A stretch of DNA of 64,000 bases from Bordetella parapertussis (GTDB lineage Bacteria > Pseudomonadota > Gammaproteobacteria > Burkholderiales > Burkholderiaceae_C). This document shows, piece by piece, positions 24,733 to 35,488 of this stretch (the first letter of the stretch is position 1; each line of letters starts with the position of its first letter). Under the pieces are notes generated by a model. That model saw only the letters and a program-made list of their open reading frames with translations, was not told the DNA's origin and ran no database searches. The position numbers and the translations under genes were made by a program. The stretch lies in contig CAMCES010000004.1 of the NCBI GenBank assembly GCA_945873925.1, positions 1 through 64,000 on the forward strand, read 5' to 3'.

Positions 24733-26610
24733 ATGTCATACGCCTCGAACACCGCCATCGCTGCCCAAATATGGCGTCAACACAGCCTTGCGGTGCTGAT
24801 TACAGCCGTCTTAGCAGCCAGCGCTGCACCCGCCTTGGCCAATGAAAAAGCAATTGCGCCTGCGCAACCCGAAGCCGCCACGGGCTTCCAGGCCAAGCCC
24901 GGCTGGAACCTGAAAAACCGCGGCGTGTCTGCAGCCAATCCCTTGGCAGCGGACGCGGGTTACCAGATCCTCAAAGCCGGCGGCTCTGCTGTGGATGCAG
25001 CGATTGCCGTGCAACTGGTGTTGACTTTGGTCGAACCGCAGTCGAGCGGTATCGGTGGCGGGGCTTTTTTGCTGCACCACGATGGCCAGAAAACACAGGT
25101 GTTCGATGGACGAGAAACCGCCCCCCACCTGGCCCATGAGGAACTCTTCATGTTCAACAATGGCCTGTTGATGTCGGTCACAGAAGCCGCCGTCGGTGGC
25201 CGCGCGGTGGGCGTGCCTGGTGTGTTGCGCATGCTTGAAGATGCGCACCGCCAACACGGCAAATTGGCATGGGCCAAACTGTTTCAACCCGCGATCACTC
25301 TGGCCGAACGGGGCTTCAAAATCAGCCCGCGCCTGCATGCCTTGTTGCTGGCTAACCGACCATTGCGCAGAGACCTGCAAGCTGCGCCCTATTTCTACAA
25401 ACCCAATGGCCAACCACTGCCTGTGGGTCATGTGTTGAAAAACCCTGGCTTGGCCCAAGTGCTCAAACTCTTGGCCAAAGACGGCGCAGATGCTTTTTAC
25501 CAGGGCCCGCTGGCGCAGTTGGTTGTCAACAAGGTGTCTCAACACCCCAACAACCCCGGTTTGTTGACCATGCATGACATGGCCCGCTACCGCAGCACGG
25601 TGCGTGAACCCTTGTGCTTCAGCCATGCTGGATCAGCGGGCAAAGCCGTCAAGGTGTGTGGCGCACCGCCACCCAGCTCAGGCTTGCTTGCCATGGGACA
25701 AGTCATGGGCATCTTGGCGGCCAGCTCAGCCGCCCAAGCCACACCAACGCCTTGGGCCGAGCGCAACACGGTGGTGCCTGATGCCGCCTGGCTGCACAAC
25801 TACAACGAAGCTGCACGCTTGGCATTTGCGGACCGGGCGGTCTATGTGGCTGACCCTGACTTTGTCAAAGCGCCCGGTGGTCAATGGGGCAACATGCTCG
25901 CGCCGAGCTATTTGCAACAACGCGCCGCGCTGATCGGTCCATTGCGCATGAGCCAAGCCACTGCAGGTCAACCTGCTCTCGCCAACACCAGCTTTGCACC
26001 GATGCCCGAGCAACCCGAGCAAGGCACCAGCCACATCAGCATCGAGGATGGTCTGGGCAACAGCGTCTCCATGACCAGCAGCATCGAAACCAGTTTTGGT
26101 TCGCGCATCATGGTCAACATGGGCAAACCGGGTGGCTTTTTACTCAATAGCCAACTCTCCGACTTCAGCTTTGCCCCTTTTGACGCCACAGGCCAGGCGA
26201 TCGCGAATCGGGTCCAAGCCAACAAACGTCCCCGCTCTTCCATGAACCCGGTGTTGGTGTTTGAACAAACTGGCCATGGCGAGGCGGGTCCGGTGGTGGC
26301 GAGTCTGGGCAGTCCAGGCGGCAGCTTGATCATCCACTTCACTGCGCAAAGCCTGTGGGCCATGTTGCACTGGAACCAAAATGCCCAGCAGGCGTTCAAC
26401 ATGCCCCACTCAGGCGTGGTCAAGCCCGATGGCATCTTGCTGCTCGAAAAAGGCGTCTTCCCCCAAAACACGCTCAACACCTTGAAGAGCAAAAACCATG
26501 TGCTGCTGGAAGTCGACATGCCCAGTGGTTTGCAAGGTATCCAACGCCAAGGATCAGAATGGTTCGGCGCAGCCGACCCTCGCCGAGAAGGCCGTGTGAG
26601 CGGCGACTGA
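24733..26610 (+). CDS. ggt: Gamma-glutamyltransferase
   Basis: A 625-residue periplasmic Ntn-hydrolase that cleaves or transfers the gamma-glutamyl group of glutathione. A signal peptide covers about residues 1-36 (ending PALANE). Diagnostic motifs are GYQILKAGGSAVDAAIA, EPQSSGIGGGAF and the self-cleavage site GTSHISIED, whose threonine near residue 432 becomes the N-terminal nucleophile of the small subunit; GFLLNSQLSDFS and SLGSPGG follow. The precursor length is normal. dnaG begins 4 bp downstream, suggesting read-through. Confidence 0.93.
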   Translation: MSYASNTAIAAQIWRQHSLAVLITAVLAASAAPALANEKAIAPAQPEAATGFQAKPGWNLKNRGVSAANPLAADAGYQILKAGGSAVDAAIAVQLVLTLVEPQSSGIGGGAFLLHHDGQKTQVFDGRETAPHLAHEELFMFNNGLLMSVTEAAVGGRAVGVPGVLRMLEDAHRQHGKLAWAKLFQPAITLAERGFKISPRLHALLLANRPLRRDLQAAPYFYKPNGQPLPVGHVLKNPGLAQVLKLLAKDGADAFYQGPLAQLVVNKVSQHPNNPGLLTMHDMARYRSTVREPLCFSHAGSAGKAVKVCGAPPPSSGLLAMGQVMGILAASSAAQATPTPWAERNTVVPDAAWLHNYNEAARLAFADRAVYVADPDFVKAPGGQWGNMLAPSYLQQRAALIGPLRMSQATAGQPALANTSFAPMPEQPEQGTSHISIEDGLGNSVSMTSSIETSFGSRIMVNMGKPGGFLLNSQLSDFSFAPFDATGQAIANRVQANKRPRSSMNPVLVFEQTGHGEAGPVVASLGSPGGSLIIHFTAQSLWAMLHWNQNAQQAFNMPHSGVVKPDGILLLEKGVFPQNTLNTLKSKNHVLLEVDMPSGLQGIQRQGSEWFGAADPRREGRVSGD

Positions 26611-26614
26611 TCGC

Positions 26615-28453
26615 ATGGCGATTCCGCAAGCCTTCATCCAAGAACTGCTGGCTCGCACCGATGCGGTTGAGGTGGTGGGCCGCTATGTTCAGCTGAAAAA
26701 GGGCGGCGCCAATTACATGGGGCTTTGCCCCTTCCACGGGGAGAAATCCCCGTCCTTCACAGTCAGCCCGAGCAAGCAGTTTTTCCATTGCTTTGGCTGT
26801 GGCAAAAATGGCAATGCCATCGGTTTTTTGATGGAACACGCGGGGATGAATTTTGTTGAGGCGGTGAAAGACCTGGCGCAAGCCTACGGCTTGCAAGTGC
26901 CCGAAGATGATTCGGATCCGCTGGAGCGGCAACGCGCACAGCAGCAACGTCACCGCCAAGCCACCTTGAACGATGTATTGGAGAAAGCCGGTGACTCATT
27001 TCGCAAACACCTGAAATCTGCGCCACAGGCTGTGGCCTACCTCAAATCGCGGGGCTTGTCTGGCGAAATCGCCAAGCAATTTGGTCTGGGGTATGCGCCG
27101 GATGGTTGGCGCAACCTGGCCAGTGTGTTTGCAGATTACCAAGATCCCTTGTTGGTTGAATCTGGTTTGGTGATTGCCAATGCCGAAGAGGGCGAAGAAG
27201 AAAAGCGCTACGACCGGTTCCGCGATCGGATCATGTTTCCGATACGCAATGTCAAAGGCGAATGCATCGGCTTTGGCGGGCGGGTGATGGGCGAGGGCAC
27301 ACCCAAGTACCTCAATTCACCTGAGACCCCAGTGTTCAGCAAAGGACGTGAGCTCTACGGTTTATATGAAGCCCGCACCGCTTTGCGTGAAGCCGGTTAT
27401 GTGCTGGTGACCGAGGGTTACATGGATGTGGTGGCCTTGGCCCAACTGGGTTTCCCACATGCCGTGGCCACGCTGGGCACCGCTTGCACAAGCGACCATG
27501 TGCAAAAACTCTTTCGTTTCACTGACTCGGTGGTGTTCAGTTTCGACGGTGACGCTGCTGGCAGACGAGCGGCGCGCAAAGCATTGGACGGCGCCTTGCC
27601 CTTTGCCACCGATGTGCGCAATGTCAAATTTTTGTTTCTACCCGCTGAGCATGATCCTGACAGTTTTGTGCGCACCCATGGCAGCGAAGCTTTTGCACGC
27701 TTGGTGTCTGATGCAACGCCGCTGTCGCGTTTTTTGCTCGAGGTCGCCCGCGAGGGATGCGATATTGACCTGGCAGAAGGCCGCGCCCTGCTGGCCGCAC
27801 AAGCCAAGCCGCTTTGGTTGGCGATGCCCGATGGTGTTTTGAAAACACAGTTGCTCGGTGAGATTGCGGATTTGGTGGGCATTGGTAACCGCGAATTACA
27901 TAACCTGTGGCATGGCCAAGCGCTCAATCAATCTGCCAGAACACCCAGAGGCAAGGCGCCTGCAACTGCCGCCAACCATCTGAGCCAAGCACGGTCGAGT
28001 CTGGCAGCGCGTGCGCTGCCACTTCGCCGCAAAGCACCCAGCAGGCAAGACCGCGCTTTGCAGATCTTGTTTGCCGACATGGTTCAGTGGGGCTCGCTGT
28101 CACACCACCAACACAAGATGCTGATCGATTTACCAGCGCCCCACGGTGTTTTACTGGCTTGGATCGACCAACAGTGGCATGAAAATGGGGTGCAACCCTT
28201 GGCTGCCTTGCGTGAAGGTTTACGCGAACACCCGCATGAAGCCACCCTGGCCAGATTGATTGATGAAGCCCCTGCAGACATAGACAACGACCCAGGTGAG
28301 TTGCAAAGCATCTTGCAAGGTTTGGAGAAAGCACAACTCGCCTCACAAATTGATGAACTGACGCAGCGCATGGCAACAGACCCGGCTGCCTATGCACAGA
28401 TCAGGGTGTTGAATGCCCGATTGGCGGTCTTGAAAGCAGTGCCTCTGGTATAA
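26615..28453 (+). CDS. dnaG: DNA primase
   Basis: A 612-residue primase that makes RNA primers for replication. The zinc-binding domain has C38, H41, C59 and C62 (CPFH and CFGC); the TOPRIM core shows VTEGYMDVVAL and FSFDGDAAGRRAA, followed by the C-terminal helicase-binding region. It precedes rpoD, the usual macromolecular-synthesis order, but an intrinsic terminator and a new promoter separate the two. Confidence 0.95.
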   Translation: MAIPQAFIQELLARTDAVEVVGRYVQLKKGGANYMGLCPFHGEKSPSFTVSPSKQFFHCFGCGKNGNAIGFLMEHAGMNFVEAVKDLAQAYGLQVPEDDSDPLERQRAQQQRHRQATLNDVLEKAGDSFRKHLKSAPQAVAYLKSRGLSGEIAKQFGLGYAPDGWRNLASVFADYQDPLLVESGLVIANAEEGEEEKRYDRFRDRIMFPIRNVKGECIGFGGRVMGEGTPKYLNSPETPVFSKGRELYGLYEARTALREAGYVLVTEGYMDVVALAQLGFPHAVATLGTACTSDHVQKLFRFTDSVVFSFDGDAAGRRAARKALDGALPFATDVRNVKFLFLPAEHDPDSFVRTHGSEAFARLVSDATPLSRFLLEVAREGCDIDLAEGRALLAAQAKPLWLAMPDGVLKTQLLGEIADLVGIGNRELHNLWHGQALNQSARTPRGKAPATAANHLSQARSSLAARALPLRRKAPSRQDRALQILFADMVQWGSLSHHQHKMLIDLPAPHGVLLAWIDQQWHENGVQPLAALREGLREHPHEATLARLIDEAPADIDNDPGELQSILQGLEKAQLASQIDELTQRMATDPAAYAQIRVLNARLAVLKAVPLV

Positions 28454-28454
28454 T
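28446..28454 (+). promoter_or_regulatory. Extended -10 promoter for rpoD inside the end of dnaG
   Basis: TGGTATAAT is a perfect extended -10 element spanning the dnaG stop codon. No -35 box lies at 16-18 bp, which is usual for extended -10 promoters. It would give rpoD a leader of about 175 nt. Confidence 0.5.
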
Positions 28455-28590
28455 TGATCAACAAGCGCGACAGCAGCACCTCCGGATTCGGCCAACCGTG
28501 ACACCGATTTCACAACCCGCCACCCACCGCAAGGACTGCACACCAAATGTTCGCCCACCAACTTGTTTGCCCTCACTGACCATGCCATAC

Positions 28591-28614
28591 CGCCTCTGCT
28601 GAGGCGTTTTTTCT
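28591..28614 (+). terminator. Intrinsic terminator in the rpoD leader
   Basis: CGCCTC and GAGGCG form a 6-bp stem with loop TGCT, followed by TTTTTTCTT. It ends about 20 bp before the original rpoD ATG and only 10 bp before its GAGGA ribosome-binding site, so it lies downstream of the rpoD promoter candidate as well as of dnaG. Confidence 0.75.
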
Positions 28615-28634
28615 TATGTTGTTCGAGGATCGAC

Positions 28635-28736
28635 ATGCCTGCTAAAAAACCAGCCCCCACCAAGACCGTGGCCAAACCCGTGGCAAAAAAAGTGGTGAAA
28701 GCCGCAGCCAAGCCTGCTGTCAAAGCACCTGCGTAA
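28635..28736 (+). other. Original rpoD start, closed after 33 codons by an in-frame TAA
   Basis: ATG at 28635, preceded by GAGGA, opens a lysine/alanine/proline-rich frame (MPAKKPAPTKTVAKPVAKK...) in phase with rpoD. Codon 34, in the first copy of a 12-bp repeat, reads TAA (28734-28736) where the next three copies have AAA. The change is a single A to T. Downstream the frame remains open into sigma-70. As it stands it would encode only a 33-residue basic peptide. Confidence 0.8.
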
Positions 28737-28772
28737 GCACCTGCGAAAGCACCTGCGAAAGCACCTGCGAAA
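28725..28772 (+). repeat. Four tandem 12-bp repeats in the rpoD N-terminal region
   Basis: The unit GCACCTGCGAAA (Ala-Pro-Ala-Lys) occurs four times in a row; the first copy ends TAA instead of AAA. Since 12 is a multiple of 3, copy-number change would not shift the frame. Confidence 0.95.
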
Positions 28773-28823
28773 AAGGCTGTTGCCAAAACCGTTGCCAAAG
28801 CCCCGATCAAAGCTGTCAAGCCT

Positions 28824-30910
<2,087 letters not shown>

Positions 30911-30914
<4 letters not shown>

Positions 30915-31786
30915 TCGCTTTGAACAACCGACATGGCATCGCTGCCATGTCGGTGGGCATGGTTTGTTTCTTGATGAACGACTCACTGGCCAAGCAGGTC
31001 AGCGAATCTTTGCCCGCCCCCCAACTGATTTTTTTGCGCGGCCTGTTGGCCACAGTGGGTTTGTTGGCCTTGTCACTGGCCTTGCGCCAACTGGCGTCTT
31101 GGCGCGAAACCGTGGGGCACATCGGCCACAAGTGGGTGTTCATCCGTTCGTTCTTGGATGGTTTGGCCAGCTTGGTGTATCTGAGCGCCTTGTTCAACAT
31201 GCCACTGGCCAATGCCACGGCCATCAACATGTCCACCCCCTTGCTGATTGCCTTGCTGTCAGCCTTGCTGCTGCAACACCGCATCGGTTGGCGGCACTGG
31301 CTCATCATTGGTTTGGGCTTTGTGGGCGTGTTGTGCGTGGTGCAACCGCAAGCCGATGGCTTCAACCATTGGGCTTGGGTGGCCTTGGCAGGCACCTTGT
31401 GCCACGCGTTGCGCGACCTGAGTGTGCATTTCATCCCAGACCATGTGCCCTCCCCCTTGATCACTTTGAGCACCGCCCTGACTGCCACAGTGATGGCCGG
31501 TATCTGGGCCTTGTTTCACCCTTGGTACAACGTCACCCCTTTGCAATGGGCGCAGATAGCCGGTGCCTCGGTGTTCTTGAGTGCAGGTTATTTTTTACTG
31601 ATCAAAGCCACGCGGATAGCGGACATGACAGTGATTGCACCGTTTCGTTACATGGGCTTGTTGACCGCCGTGGTGATGGGCTTTGTGGTCTGGGGCGATG
31701 TGCCCAATGCCTTGGCCTGGACAGGCATGGGCCTGTTGGTGGCAGCCGGGCTGATGATGATCCGCATCAGCCGACCACCCACCTGA
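30911..31786 (+). CDS. DMT-superfamily (EamA) transporter
   Basis: A 291-residue membrane protein with about ten hydrophobic segments in two EamA repeats. It starts with GTG overlapping the rpoD stop (GTGA). Recognisable parts are SVGMVCFLMNDSLAK in segment 1, LFNMPLANATAINM and IADMTVIAPFRYMGLLTAVVMG in the second repeat. EamA proteins export metabolites or amino acids; the substrate is unknown. Confidence 0.85.
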
Positions 31787-31792
31787 GAGGCT

Positions 31793-32494
31793 TCAAGCCG
31801 CTGGGCCGATGTGCAATGACAACTCGGCCACACCTTCCACGCCTCCGGTGATCTTGTCGCCTGACACCACCGCGCCCACACCTTCGGGCGTGCCGGTGTA
31901 AATCAAATCACCGGCTTGCAGGTGGTAGAACAAAGACAGGTCGGCGATGATTTCACGCACGTTCCAAATCAGCTTGTCCACGTTGGATGACTGCTTGGTT
32001 TGCCCATTGACTTCAAGCGCAATCGCGCCGCTGTCAATGATGTGACCGGGCATGGGCACGATCTCGGTGCACACAGAACCGTGTTCAATGTCTTTGCCCA
32101 AATCCCAAGGACGGCCTTTGTCACGCGCCACCAATTGCAAGTCGCGGCGGGTCATGTCCAAGCCTGCGGCATAGCCGTAAATCAGTTCATGCGCTTGGTC
32201 ATGGCTGATCCGAAAACCGGCTTTGCCAATCGCCACCACCATTTCCATTTCATAGTGGAAATTGTTGGTCTCTGGCGGGTAAGGCATGGTGGAACCACTC
32301 GCCAGCAAAGTTTGCGGCGCTTTGGTGAAGTAGAACGGGCGCTCGACGGATTTGTCCACCGGCTTGCCCATTTCAATGGCGTGCGCATGGTAGTTGCGGC
32401 CCACAAAAAACAAACGGTGAATGGGGAAGCGCTCGGCGTGGCCGCGAATGGCCAAAGATTGCACAGCAGGTGGGTTGAACACATAGGCAGTCAT
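31793..32494 (-). CDS. Fumarylacetoacetate hydrolase family protein
   Basis: A 233-residue FAH-fold hydrolase or decarboxylase. The core LFFVGRNYHAHAIEMG, the metal-binding HYEMEMVVAIG (two glutamates), GYAAGLDMTRRDLQ and IYTGTPEGVG are all present, as in fumarylpyruvate/acylpyruvate hydrolases of aromatic catabolism. The ATG at 32494 (MTAYVFNPP) is preferred to one 13 codons upstream. It converges with the DMT gene and lies near the protocatechuate operon, but that pathway does not require it, so its substrate is uncertain. Confidence 0.85.
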   Translation of the reverse strand: MTAYVFNPPAVQSLAIRGHAERFPIHRLFFVGRNYHAHAIEMGKPVDKSVERPFYFTKAPQTLLASGSTMPYPPETNNFHYEMEMVVAIGKAGFRISHDQAHELIYGYAAGLDMTRRDLQLVARDKGRPWDLGKDIEHGSVCTEIVPMPGHIIDSGAIALEVNGQTKQSSNVDKLIWNVREIIADLSLFYHLQAGDLIYTGTPEGVGAVVSGDKITGGVEGVAELSLHIGPAA

Positions 32495-32615
32495 GGGGGC
32501 TTTCAAAAAATGGGGGTAGTCATGAACGATCAACCACGGTTTTCATAGACACCGAGTTTGCGGTGCAACGGAGATTCATCAGCAATGAAGACGAAGCTGG
32601 CTTGGTCAGCTTTTA
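32495..32615. other. Non-coding gap upstream of the FAH-family gene
   Basis: About 120 bp before the LysR relic. All frames contain stops and I find no recognisable remnant; it probably holds the FAH gene promoter. Confidence 0.4.
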
Positions 32616-32915
32616 GGTTTTCAAGGTCATGGCGAGGTGGACGACTGGATGGAACGCAAAGGCATAAAACGCCACATCCAACTGCATGTGACGCACTTTG
32701 TGGCCGTCGGTCATATTTTACAAAGCTCGGACCTGATAGCCACCGTGCCTGAGCGCTTCGCGCAAAAGTGTGCAGCGCCTTTTCAGCTGGAAACCTCGCC
32801 GCTGCCCTTCAAACTGCCCGACATCGCCATCCATTTGTTTTGGCACGCCAAGTACAACCGTGAACCGGCCAACATGTGGTTGCGTCAACTGATGGTGGAT
32901 TTGTTCACCGAGTGA
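32616..32915 (+). pseudogene. C-terminal remnant of a LysR-family regulator
   Basis: About 100 codons resemble the end of a LysR effector domain: GHGEVDDWMERKG, HFVAVGHILQSSDLIATVPER, LPDIAIHLFWHAKYN, and a final NMWLRQLMVDLFTE. The DNA-binding helix-turn-helix and most of the sensor domain are missing, and a stop lies upstream at 32586-32588. A GTG at 32637 could start a 92-residue peptide but it would have no LysR function. It lies between the FAH-family gene and the toxin-antitoxin pair, beside the protocatechuate genes, so it may be the remains of their former regulator (inference). Confidence 0.78.
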
Positions 32916-32950
32916 GGGGATGATGGATTGAGGCTTGAAAAAAGTTGATG

Positions 32951-32977
32951 TTTGATGCAAAATCATCACGCATCAAA
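32951..32977. promoter_or_regulatory. Palindromic operator upstream of the antitoxin gene
   Basis: TTTGATGC and GCATCAAA are perfect 8-base arms separated by 11 bases, ending 10 bp before the antitoxin start. A further TTGATG just upstream (32945-32950) makes a partial direct repeat. Position and symmetry fit autoregulation by the toxin-antitoxin complex. Confidence 0.6.
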
Positions 32978-32987
32978 AGGACGCCCC

Positions 32988-33251
32988 ATGAGAACCACCC
33001 TGGACATTGACGACGATGTGCTGTTTGCAGCCAAGGAAATCGCCAAGCGCGAAAAGAAAACCGTGGGCACGGTGGTCAGCGAATGGGCGCGACGCTCGTT
33101 TCATGCGTCGCCAACGACATTGGGGGTGCAAGAACCCCCGCCACCCGGCGAAGGGCCCTTGGCGAAATATGGCTTCATGCCCTTGCCACATCGCGGCGTG
33201 ATCATCACCAACGAGTTGGTGAACCGCATCCGCGAAGAAGAAGGCATCTGA
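32988..33251 (+). CDS. VapB-like antitoxin (ribbon-helix-helix type)
   Basis: An 87-residue protein starting MRTTLDIDDDVLFAAKEIAKREKKTVG, which is the beta-strand plus two helices of ribbon-helix-helix antitoxins; the Pro/Gly-rich remainder would wrap the toxin. The ATG at 32988 follows AAAGGA; an upstream in-frame ATG at 32952 would lie inside the palindrome. It overlaps the toxin gene (TGATG), the usual coupling for a type II system. Confidence 0.8.
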   Translation: MRTTLDIDDDVLFAAKEIAKREKKTVGTVVSEWARRSFHASPTTLGVQEPPPPGEGPLAKYGFMPLPHRGVIITNELVNRIREEEGI

Positions 33252-33679
33252 TGCGGGCCTTGTTGGATGTCAACGTCTTGATCGCCCTGAATGACCAAGC
33301 GCATGTGCACCACGCGCTTGCCAACCAATGGATGGCGCAGCACATGCACCTCGGCTGGGCGAGTTGCCCCCTGACCCAAAACGGCATGCTGCGCATCATG
33401 AGCCAAAGCAGTTATCTCAACGCACAACCCTTGAAAAACTTGTTTGAAATGTTGCGCCGTGAAACGCAACATGCGCAACATGCTTTTTGGCCAGACGACC
33501 TGAGCCTGTTAGATGCCACCCAAATTGACGCCGACAAACTGCTCACTCCCAATCAACTGACCGATGCTTACTTGCTGGCCTTGGCCGTGAAAAACAAAGG
33601 TCGGCTCATCACCCTCGACAAGCGCATTCCCCTGAACGCCGTGCCTAGCGCCACGCCCAAGCACTTGGTCAGCCTCTGA
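33251..33679 (+). CDS. VapC-like toxin, PIN-domain ribonuclease
   Basis: A 142-residue PIN-domain protein expected to cleave RNA when free of the antitoxin. The acidic active-site residues lie in ALLDVNVLIALND near the start, in the central helix and in LTDAYLLALAVKNKGRLITLDKRI near residue 105-125. Its start shares a base with the antitoxin stop. It converges with ligC, 3 bp apart. The RNA target is unknown. Confidence 0.85.
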   Translation: MRALLDVNVLIALNDQAHVHHALANQWMAQHMHLGWASCPLTQNGMLRIMSQSSYLNAQPLKNLFEMLRRETQHAQHAFWPDDLSLLDATQIDADKLLTPNQLTDAYLLALAVKNKGRLITLDKRIPLNAVPSATPKHLVSL

Positions 33680-33682
33680 GCC

Positions 33683-34633
33683 TCAGGCCAGTTGTTGCCC
33701 CAGGTCGTGCAGCACCTGGTAGCACGGCAACACTTGCTGCACGCTCGCATTGGGCTCACGGCCTTCACCGATGGCCGCAAAAAACTCGCGGTCTTGTAAC
33801 TCGATGCCGTTCATTGACACCGCCACCTGGGACACATCGATTTTTTCTTCCTTGCCATTGAACAAGTCGTCGTAACGCGCGATGTAGGTGGCACTGTCGC
33901 CGATGTAGCGGAAGTAAGAGCCCAAAGGGCCATCGTTGTTGAAGCTGAGAGACAGGGTGCAAATGGCACCGTTGGCTGCTTGCAATTGAATGCCCATGTC
34001 CATGGCAATCCCGAGTGTGGGATGAATCGGGCCTTGCACCGCATTGGCTTTGACGACAGGGCTACCGGCTTGGTAAGCGAACAAATCGACGGTGTGCGCG
34101 GCGTGGTGCCACAGCAAGTGGTCGGTCCAGCTGCGTGCTTGCCCCAAGGCATTCATGTTGGTTCGACGGAAAAAGTAGGTTTGCACGTCCATTTGAAAAA
34201 CATGGAACTGGCCTGCCTGAATCTGCTGGTGCACGAACTGGTGACTGGGGTTGAAGCGGCGTGTGTGGCCACACATGGCCACCAAACCGGTTTGCTTTTG
34301 CAAGGCCACCACTTCGGCACCGTCTTTGTAAACATCGCACAAAGGAATTTCCACTTGCACATGCTTGCCCGCATTCAAACAAGCGATGGACTGCGAGGCA
34401 TGCATTTGCGTGGGCGTGCACAAAATCACCGCGTCCACATCTTTCAACGCCAAGCTCTCGTGCAAGTCGGTGGTGACGTGGGCAATGCCGTATTTATCAG
34501 CCACCTCCTGGGTCTTGGGCAACTCGCGTCCCACCAATGACACCACCTCAACGCCATCGATCTGTTGGATGCCATCCAGGTGCTTGATGCCAAATGCGCC
34601 TGCCCCGGCCAATGCCACTTTGATGTTTTTCAT
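33683..34633 (-). CDS. ligC: 4-carboxy-2-hydroxymuconate-6-semialdehyde dehydrogenase
   Basis: Oxidises the ring-cleavage product of protocatechuate (as its hemiacetal) to 2-pyrone-4,6-dicarboxylate with NAD(P). A 316-residue Gfo/Idh/MocA-family protein: Rossmann motif ALAGAGAFG at residues 7-15, CTPTQMHASQSIACLNAGKHVQVEIP with the EIP variant of the usual EKP, then GHTRRFNPSHQ and HHAAHTVDLFAYQ. The start at 34633 overlaps ligB (ATGA), so it is the last gene of the operon. Confidence 0.9.
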   Translation of the reverse strand: MKNIKVALAGAGAFGIKHLDGIQQIDGVEVVSLVGRELPKTQEVADKYGIAHVTTDLHESLALKDVDAVILCTPTQMHASQSIACLNAGKHVQVEIPLCDVYKDGAEVVALQKQTGLVAMCGHTRRFNPSHQFVHQQIQAGQFHVFQMDVQTYFFRRTNMNALGQARSWTDHLLWHHAAHTVDLFAYQAGSPVVKANAVQGPIHPTLGIAMDMGIQLQAANGAICTLSLSFNNDGPLGSYFRYIGDSATYIARYDDLFNGKEEKIDVSQVAVSMNGIELQDREFFAAIGEGREPNASVQQVLPCYQVLHDLGQQLA

Positions 34634-35487
34634 GTGTTCTCCAAAATCAAATGGCCCACCGCTGTGTTGCTGGCGGGTACATGGTAGAAACGGTGCGCCA
34701 CTTTCGGCGCGGCCTTGCCTTCGTTGACGTCGCTCATCGCGCCGCGCGCAATCAGCCACATCACCAATTCAATGCCTTCGCTGCCTGCCTCCCGCAGATA
34801 GTCGATGTGGGGGATGGCCGCTACCGCAGCCGGGTCGGTAATCAGCTTGTCTAAAAACGCGTTGTCAAAATCTTTGTTGATCAGGCCAGCGCGTGGGCCT
34901 TGCAACTGGTGGCTCATGCCGCCGGTGCCCCAGATGTGGATATTCAGATCCGCATCAAAGCTTTTCACTGCGTTGGCAATGGCTTTGCCGAGGTTAAAGC
35001 AACGTTGACCACTGGGCGCAGGGTACTGAACCACGTTGACCGCAAAGGGAATCACCGGGCACGGCCAGGCTGCCGGTTGCCCACACATCAAGGACAGGGG
35101 CACGGTCAGGCCATGGTCCACATCCATCTTGTTGACGATGGTCAGGTCAAAGTCTTGCTGAATCACCGACTGCGCGATGTGCGATGCAAGCTCGGGGTGA
35201 CCTTGCACCACGGGCACAGGTCGAGGACCCCAACCTTCGTCGGCGGGGGTGTACTGCGCCGCTGTGCCAATGGCGAAGGTGGGAATCATGTCCAAGCTGA
35301 AGGCGGTGGCGTGGTCGTTGTACACCAAGAAGATGACGTCGGGCGTGTGGTCCTTCATCCATTGTTTGGAGAACTCGTAGCCTTTGAACAGCGGTTGCCA
35401 GTAGGGTTCGGCGGTTTTGCCCATGTCGATGGTCGCGCCAATCGCGGGCACGTGCGAGGTGTAAACCGATGCGCTGATGCCTGCCAT
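34630..35487 (-). CDS. ligB: Protocatechuate 4,5-dioxygenase, beta (catalytic) subunit
   Basis: The iron(II)-binding subunit of the extradiol dioxygenase that opens protocatechuate between carbons 4 and 5. A 285-residue LigB-fold protein with the metal histidines in TSHVPAIG (H12) and YNDHATAF, and GTGGMSHQLQGPRAG with the catalytic His. The ATG at 35487 lies 1 bp after the ligA stop; an in-frame start at 35580 lies inside ligA and is rejected. Confidence 0.92.
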   Translation of the reverse strand: MAGISASVYTSHVPAIGATIDMGKTAEPYWQPLFKGYEFSKQWMKDHTPDVIFLVYNDHATAFSLDMIPTFAIGTAAQYTPADEGWGPRPVPVVQGHPELASHIAQSVIQQDFDLTIVNKMDVDHGLTVPLSLMCGQPAAWPCPVIPFAVNVVQYPAPSGQRCFNLGKAIANAVKSFDADLNIHIWGTGGMSHQLQGPRAGLINKDFDNAFLDKLITDPAAVAAIPHIDYLREAGSEGIELVMWLIARGAMSDVNEGKAAPKVAHRFYHVPASNTAVGHLILENT

Positions 35488-35488
35488 C

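Noticed and set aside
28430..28454. TTGAAA as a -35 box for TATAAT before rpoD
   Set aside because: The spacing is only 13 bp; the TGG before TATAAT makes an extended -10 promoter a better reading.
28725..28772. 12-bp repeats in rpoD as a phase-variation switch
   Set aside because: The unit is a multiple of three bases, so changes in number cannot turn the frame on or off; only the TAA point change interrupts it.
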